DNA from: a virus
Virus record (IMG/VR): IMGVR_UViG_3300043466_004237
Coordinates: 1-24,929 of that record
Reading direction: 5' to 3' (one strand)
Length of the DNA stretch: 24,929 bases
Shown one piece after another: positions 20,364 to 24,929 of the stretch. A program made the translations under genes and the position numbers. Position 1 is the first letter of the stretch, and each line of letters opens with the position of its first letter. The notes under the pieces were generated by a model. The model did not search any database. It had not been told where the DNA came from and saw only the letters and a list, made by a program, of their open reading frames with translations.

Positions 20364-20903
20364 ATGAAAAAATTAATCCGAAAAATATTAAAAGAGCAAG
20401 AAGAAATAATAACTCTTCCACCATTTGAATATTTCGAATACGATTGGAATCTGGTATTGGAATTATCTGAAGGAAAACCATTTAAAATTTTGGGTAATGT
20501 TATTTTAGGCGGTGATAAAAAAATAACAACCCTTGGTAATTGTTATGCTGTTGGTGGTAATTTAAATTTATTTGAGTGCCGAAATCTCGAATCACTTGGA
20601 AAGTTAACCAAAGTTGGTGGTCATTTGTATTTAAATTGGTGCCAAAATCTCGAATCACTTGGAAATTTAACTGAAGTTGGTGATTGGTTGGATTTATATC
20701 ATTGCCAAAATCTCCAATCACTTGGAAATTTAACTAAGGTTGGTGGTTATTTGAATTTAGATGATTGCAAAAATCTCCAATCCCTTGGAAATTTAACCGA
20801 AGTTAGTGGTAGTTTGGGTTTAAGAAATACACCAATAGCTAAGACAATGACAAAAAATGAAATAAGACAACAAGTTAATGTTGATGGTAAAATTTATTTA
20901 TAA
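20364..20903 (+). CDS. LRR-like paralogue on the plus strand (5 repeats)
   Basis: A 179-residue protein with leader MKKLIRKILKE and the conserved FEYDWNLVLELSEGKPFKIL block; then VILGGDKKITTLGNCYAVGG, five repeats (FECRN, NWCQN, YHCQN, DDCKN, RNT) and TPIAKTMTKNEIRQQVNVDG. The units VGDWLDLYHCQN and VSGSLGLRNT are shared with the minus-strand array 10 kb away, so clusters exchange units across strands. It starts 16 bases after the previous gene and is coupled to the next by TAATG. Confidence 0.85.
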   Translation: MKKLIRKILKEQEEIITLPPFEYFEYDWNLVLELSEGKPFKILGNVILGGDKKITTLGNCYAVGGNLNLFECRNLESLGKLTKVGGHLYLNWCQNLESLGNLTEVGDWLDLYHCQNLQSLGNLTKVGGYLNLDDCKNLQSLGNLTEVSGSLGLRNTPIAKTMTKNEIRQQVNVDGKIYL

Positions 20904-21562
20904 TGAAAAAATTAATCCGAAAACTATTAAAAGAACAAGAAGAAATAATAACACTTCCACCATTTCATTATTTTGATAATGATTGGAATCTGGTATTGGA
21001 ATTAAGTGAAGGAAAACCATTTAAGATTTTGGGTGATGTTGATTTAGGCGGTGATAAAAAAATAACAACCCTTGGTAATTGTTATGCTGTTGGTGGTTTT
21101 TTGGATTTATATAATTGTACAAATCTCCAATCACTTGGAAATTTAACTGAAGTTGGTGGTTGGTTGGATTTAAGAAATACAAATCTTGAATCATTTGGAA
21201 ATTTAACAGAAGTTGGTGGTAATTTGGATTTAAGAAATACAAATCTCGAATCACTTGGAAATTTAACTGAAGTTGGTGGTGATTTGGATTTATTTGGGTG
21301 CAAAAATCTTGAATCACTTGGAAATTTAACCGAAGTTGGTGGTTATTTGAATTTATATGATTGCAAAAATTTCCAAGTGATTGGGAATTTAACAGAAGTT
21401 GGTAGTAGTTTAAGTTTATATAATTGCCAAAATCTCGAATCACTTGGAAATTTAACCAAAGTTGGTGGTTGGTTGGATTTAAGAAATACACAAATAGCTA
21501 AGACAATGACAGAAGATGAAATAAGACAACAAGTTAATGTTGGTATTAAAATTTATATGTGA
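20903..21562 (+). CDS. LRR-like paralogue on the plus strand (7 repeats, longest copy)
   Basis: A 219-residue protein with leader MKKLIRKLLKE, the DNDWNLVLELSEGKPFKILG block and seven repeats. It includes two consecutive near-identical units (NTNLESFGNLTEVGGNLDLR, NTNLESLGNLTEVGGDLDL), a sign of recent unit duplication, and an odd unit FQVIGNLTEVGSSLSLYNCQ. Tail NTQIAKTMTEDEIRQQVNVG. It is the longest copy in the window, against 137-199 for the other intact ones. It directly precedes the terminase gene. Confidence 0.85.
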   Translation: MKKLIRKLLKEQEEIITLPPFHYFDNDWNLVLELSEGKPFKILGDVDLGGDKKITTLGNCYAVGGFLDLYNCTNLQSLGNLTEVGGWLDLRNTNLESFGNLTEVGGNLDLRNTNLESLGNLTEVGGDLDLFGCKNLESLGNLTEVGGYLNLYDCKNFQVIGNLTEVGSSLSLYNCQNLESLGNLTKVGGWLDLRNTQIAKTMTEDEIRQQVNVGIKIYM

Positions 21563-21581
21563 TAAAAAAAAGAATATTGGT

Positions 21582-21590
21582 AATATTTAA
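21582..21590 (+). promoter_or_regulatory. AATATTTAA motif before the terminase gene
   Basis: Plus-strand AATATTTAA, 14 bases before the terminase ATG at 21605. A member of the recurrent start-proximal element. Confidence 0.3.
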
Positions 21591-21604
21591 AATAAAGAAC
21601 AATT

Positions 21605-23374
21605 ATGCCAATAACAAAAGAAGAAATTATTTTAGAATATTCAAAATGTATTTCAGATACACCATACGCATTAAAAACATATTTACAAACTTATGATAAC
21701 ACAGTTTCTCAATATGTACCATTAGAATTATTTGACGACCAAGAAAATTTAATTAACGATTATGATAATTATAATGAAAATATTGCGCTAAAATATAGAC
21801 AAGCTGGTGTTTCAACAGTAACTGCAGCGTGGACATCAAAAAAACTTGCATTTGCTAAAAAATCAAAACCTGAAAAAGTTTTAATAATTGCAAATAAATT
21901 AGATACTGCAGTTGAAATGGCTAATAAAGTTAGAGGGTTTTTAGACCAATGGCCAAAATGGGTAGATGTTCAATATACCACAGAAAAAAATTCACAAAGA
22001 CATTATAAACTTAGAAATGGGTGTGAAGTTAAAGCTGTTGCAACCTCAAAAGATGCATTAAGAGGATATACTCCAACAATATTAATTTTTGATGAAGCAG
22101 CATATATTGAAGCTGATTCTGATTTTTGGGCAGCTTGTATGGCTTCATTATCTACAGGTGGTAAAGTTATTGTAATATCGACACCAAATGGATTTGACCC
22201 AATTTATTATGAAATTTATGACCAAGCTCTTCGTAATATGAATGAATTTAAAATTACGGAAATGATTTGGTATAAAGACCCACGATATGCCAAGGATTTA
22301 AAGCTACTTAAAATTGATGATATAATACATTATTATTTAAATCGAGAAGAGTATAAGAATATTGAAATATTAGACTTTTCAGATACAGACCCAAGAAAAA
22401 GAAATTTTGATGAAATAAAAAAATATATTGCTTTAGGGTATAAACCAACTTCTACATGGCATGAGAAGATGGTTAAAAAATTAAAATACGATAAACGAAA
22501 AATTTCGCAAGAACTTGAAAATAATTTTCTTGGTTCTGGTGATAACGTATTTGACTCAAGTATGATGCAAAGAATTCACAATGATATGATTTGTGAACCT
22601 GAAACAAAATTAATGAGTGGTGCAATATCAAAGTGGAAAGACCCAATAATTAATCATAAATATATTATGGGCATTGATGTGTCAAGGGGTGATTCTGAAG
22701 ATTTTACATCAATTGAAATTATCGATTTTGATGCCAGAGAGCAAGTATTTGAATATGTTGGAAAAATACCTCCAGATGTTGCTGCAGAAATTGCCTATAA
22801 ATGGGGTAAAATTTATAATGCATATATTGTTATCGACCTTACAGGTGGTATGGGTGTATCAACATCACGTAAATTACAAGAAATGGGTTATAAAAACTTA
22901 TATTATGATGGTATCGAACTTGGCAATAAATGGAAATATGACCAAAAAACTTTAGATAAAATACCTGGAATAAACTTTAATAATAAGCGTGTTCAAATTA
23001 TATCCGCTTTTGAAGAGGCTTTAAGACATGGATTTACAATTAAAAGTCGAAGACTTTTTAATGAAATGAATACTTTTGTGTATATTAATGGCAGACCAGA
23101 CCACCAAAAAGGCCATCATGATGATTTAATTATGGCAATATCTATGGCAATATATGTTGGCGAAAATTCATTTACGCAATTAACCAAAGTAACTGAACAA
23201 ACTAAAGCTTTAATAAGTTCTTGGACAGTTTCTTCAAATGAAAACGTTGCAAAACAAATAGAATTTAATCCAAATATGCCTCAAGGAAACCCTTATTATG
23301 ATTCACAATTTAATAATAAATCTACACTAAATGATTATCAACAATATTCTTGGCTTTTTGGTAAAATTCGTTGA
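21605..23374 (+). CDS. terL: Terminase large subunit (T4 gp17-like)
   Basis: A 589-residue packaging motor. The N-terminal ATPase has a P-loop variant in NIALKYRQAGVSTVTAAW (about 62-75), Walker B TILIFDEAAYIE (about 158-166), and a coupling-like STPNGF. The C-terminal RNase-H-like nuclease has its acidic residues in YIMGIDVSRGDSEDFTSIEI (Asp about 356), VIDLTGGMG (Asp about 412) and KGHHDDLIMAISMAI (Asp-Asp about 505). It translocates DNA into the prohead through the portal and cuts it at the end of packaging. The length matches the T4 type. Unlike many relatives, no intein interrupts it. The portal gene follows 38 bases later. The sharp match to the TerL family makes this the anchor for calling the window phage. 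Confidence 0.95.
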   Translation: MPITKEEIILEYSKCISDTPYALKTYLQTYDNTVSQYVPLELFDDQENLINDYDNYNENIALKYRQAGVSTVTAAWTSKKLAFAKKSKPEKVLIIANKLDTAVEMANKVRGFLDQWPKWVDVQYTTEKNSQRHYKLRNGCEVKAVATSKDALRGYTPTILIFDEAAYIEADSDFWAACMASLSTGGKVIVISTPNGFDPIYYEIYDQALRNMNEFKITEMIWYKDPRYAKDLKLLKIDDIIHYYLNREEYKNIEILDFSDTDPRKRNFDEIKKYIALGYKPTSTWHEKMVKKLKYDKRKISQELENNFLGSGDNVFDSSMMQRIHNDMICEPETKLMSGAISKWKDPIINHKYIMGIDVSRGDSEDFTSIEIIDFDAREQVFEYVGKIPPDVAAEIAYKWGKIYNAYIVIDLTGGMGVSTSRKLQEMGYKNLYYDGIELGNKWKYDQKTLDKIPGINFNNKRVQIISAFEEALRHGFTIKSRRLFNEMNTFVYINGRPDHQKGHHDDLIMAISMAIYVGENSFTQLTKVTEQTKALISSWTVSSNENVAKQIEFNPNMPQGNPYYDSQFNNKSTLNDYQQYSWLFGKIR

Positions 23375-23412
23375 TTTTTAAAAAAAAATAATTAAATTAT
23401 AAATTATAAATT

Positions 23413-24929
23413 ATGAGTAATCAAAATACTAATCTAACAGTGTGGCAAAGACTTGCACAAGCTTTTGGGCCAAATTCATTATTAAATCAAGACTATCCAG
23501 TATATAAATTTGATAAAAAAGAATTATTAAAAACTACAAATAAGCAAGAATATGAACTTGCAAAATTACAAGCACAACAATCTTTATATTTATCAACCCA
23601 ATGGGCAAAAGTTGAAAATAATCTATATACACAAGGTGTATACTTTGAACCTACCAGATTAGCATCATATTATGATTACGAAAGTATGGAATATTCAATT
23701 GCGGGTGACACTAAAATAGCAACCCCCGATGGTTTTATTACCATTGAAGAACTTGCGAAAAAAGGTAGAGACCATGAATTTATAACATATGCTTATGACC
23801 ATAACCTTGGAAAGGTGGTTCCTGCGTTAGCAAGAAATGCACACTACACACGAGATGAGATGACATATAAAATTACTTTTGATGACGGGTCTCATATAAT
23901 TGCAACTTATGGCCATAGATTTTTAAAACGTGATGGTGTTTTCTGTGAAGTTGAAAATTTAAAACCAGGTGATTCTATGATGCCTTTTTATAGGAAATCA
24001 TTTTATGATAATCAAAATTATAATTGGGTTTATGTCTGCAATAAAAATGAAGGTCATCATGGTTGGGTATCTGAACATAAATTAATTGCTGAATGGTATT
24101 ATGATACTAAAGTTGGCGAAGATGAAGAAGTTTATCATATAGATTTTAATGGTAAAAATAATTTGCCTGAAAATTTAAAAATATGGAATATTTCTGAACA
24201 TAGAGCATATCATGCAAGGTTAAATAATGAAAAATTGTGGGCTAATCCTGAATATAGACGCAAGATGCTTGAAACTTCTAAAAGAACTAACAAACATCAA
24301 TGGAATGGCGTAAGAAGTGGGAGAAATAACCCCGCATATATTCAATTAAGTTTTAATATGTTAGTTGAAACAGCAAAAAGTGAGAGAACGCTTGAAAAAA
24401 CTGCAAAGGCTTTAAATGTTTCAATTAAAAAAATCCAAAATGAATTAAAATTTAATGGTTTTAAAAATTGGGATACTTTTTTGGATGTTTATAAAATATC
24501 AAAATATGTACCAATCTCCGAGAACTATAAATCAATTAATTTTGATGTAATTCCTTGGGATTTATTAGTTGAGGTTGCTAAAAAAGAAAGATTAATCAAA
24601 AATGTTTGTAAAAAATTAAATATAACCCATGGAAAGTTACGTTCAACATTAAGACAAGGCGGTTACAACAATTGGACAGTTTTTACTCAAGCATATGGTA
24701 TTGAAATGGGTAAAACTGGAAGAAAGAAAGTTGAAGCAGTTGAGGAAGAATCTGTTGTAAATCACAAGATAGTGTCAATTGAACCTTATGGTGTTGTACC
24801 TGTCTATGATTTAACCGTACCAGGCTATAAAAACTTTGCTACAGATACCATCTTTTCACATAATACTCCTGAAATATCAACAGCCTTAGATATTTATGCT
24901 GAAGAATCAACTACAGCTGACCAAGATGG
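23413..24929 (+). CDS. Portal protein (T4 gp20-like), intein-containing, 3' end beyond window
   Basis: The visible 505 residues are an N-extein of 94 residues (MSNQNTNLTVWQRLAQAFGP, YDYESMEY), a 390-residue intein, and the start of the C-extein, TPEISTALDIYAEESTTADQ. Joining gives MEY-TPEISTALDIYAEEST, the highly conserved YDEME..PEI..ALDIYADE motif of T4-type portal proteins. The portal forms the dodecameric ring at the head vertex through which DNA is pumped and to which the tail joins. Its position after terL fits. The protein must splice to be functional. Confidence 0.9.
   Translation, partial: MSNQNTNLTVWQRLAQAFGPNSLLNQDYPVYKFDKKELLKTTNKQEYELAKLQAQQSLYLSTQWAKVENNLYTQGVYFEPTRLASYYDYESMEYSIAGDTKIATPDGFITIEELAKKGRDHEFITYAYDHNLGKVVPALARNAHYTRDEMTYKITFDDGSHIIATYGHRFLKRDGVFCEVENLKPGDSMMPFYRKSFYDNQNYNWVYVCNKNEGHHGWVSEHKLIAEWYYDTKVGEDEEVYHIDFNGKNNLPENLKIWNISEHRAYHARLNNEKLWANPEYRRKMLETSKRTNKHQWNGVRSGRNNPAYIQLSFNMLVETAKSERTLEKTAKALNVSIKKIQNELKFNGFKNWDTFLDVYKISKYVPISENYKSINFDVIPWDLLVEVAKKERLIKNVCKKLNITHGKLRSTLRQGGYNNWTVFTQAYGIEMGKTGRKKVEAVEEESVVNHKIVSIEPYGVVPVYDLTVPGYKNFATDTIFSHNTPEISTALDIYAEESTTADQD
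23695..24864 (+). other. Intein with HNH homing endonuclease in the portal gene (Ser1, Asn390, Thr+1)
   Basis: A 390-residue intein. Block A SIAGDTKIATPDGFITIEEL with Ser as residue 1; block B GSHIIATYGHRFLKRDG; block F VPVYDLTVPGYKNFAT; block G TIFSHN; extein +1 is Thr. About residues 120-175 hold an HNH endonuclease: SEHKLIAEWYYDTKVGEDE, VYHIDFNGKNNLPENLKIWN and ISEHRAYHARLN. Two related DNA-binding-type repeats of about 45 residues follow (about 221-265 and 289-335), sharing LVExAKxER...LN...L...G..NW..F...Y. The intein is in frame with no stop, so it appears intact and possibly mobile. Confidence 0.9.

Overview
This window looks like part of the genome of a large, AT-rich tailed phage with a T4-type packaging module. 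A gp17-like terminase large subunit (21605-23374) is followed directly by a gp20-like portal gene (23413 to beyond the right edge). Genes are tightly packed, often with 1-nt gaps or ATGA/TAATG overlaps. Shine-Dalgarno sequences are mostly absent, and two start-proximal TAnnTTTG boxes match the Bacteroidota -7 element. I therefore infer a phage, or possibly a prophage, of a Bacteroidota/Flavobacteria-like host. No tRNA, rRNA, insertion sequence or CRISPR array was found.

Layout. 1-545 (minus): end of a cluster of leucine-rich-repeat-like (LRR-like) genes. 572-817 (minus): KTSC-domain protein. 906-3758 (plus): a fractured ClpC-type AAA+ ATPase gene. It is broken inside the first P-loop by an atypically split intein, with a decayed homing-endonuclease gene between the halves. 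3755-6493: small hypothetical proteins on both strands. 11876-6475 (minus): one apparent transcription unit holding a conserved phage protein, a cupin-like protein, eight tandem LRR-like paralogues and an ECF-type sigma factor. 11937-14861: a lysozyme-like protein, three HExxH zincin-like proteins and conserved phage hypotheticals. 14907-20347 (plus): an acidic/zinc-ribbon mini-operon, a large probably membrane-active protein, two proteins with peptidoglycan-binding-like domains, and a related hypothetical. 20364-21562 (plus): two more LRR-like paralogues. 21605-end: terminase and an intein-containing portal.

How the genes may work together. The most striking pattern is a short N-terminal leader ending in [I/L]-x-E, usually followed by Q, N, Y or H. 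It occurs on many otherwise unrelated products: all LRR-like copies, the lysozyme-like protein, both peptidoglycan-binding-like proteins and several hypotheticals. Terminase, portal, ClpC, sigma factor, cupin and the zincins lack it. In T4, short N-terminal capsid-targeting sequences ending in (L/I)-x-E are cut off by the prohead protease when internal proteins are packaged. By analogy, this phage may pack a large, partly paralogous cargo of proteins into its head and deliver it with the DNA. That is inference: no prohead protease gene lies in the window.

The clearest mechanistic novelty is the fractured ClpC gene with a 24-residue N-intein and a 133-residue C-intein. Function of the first ATPase domain would require protein trans-splicing.
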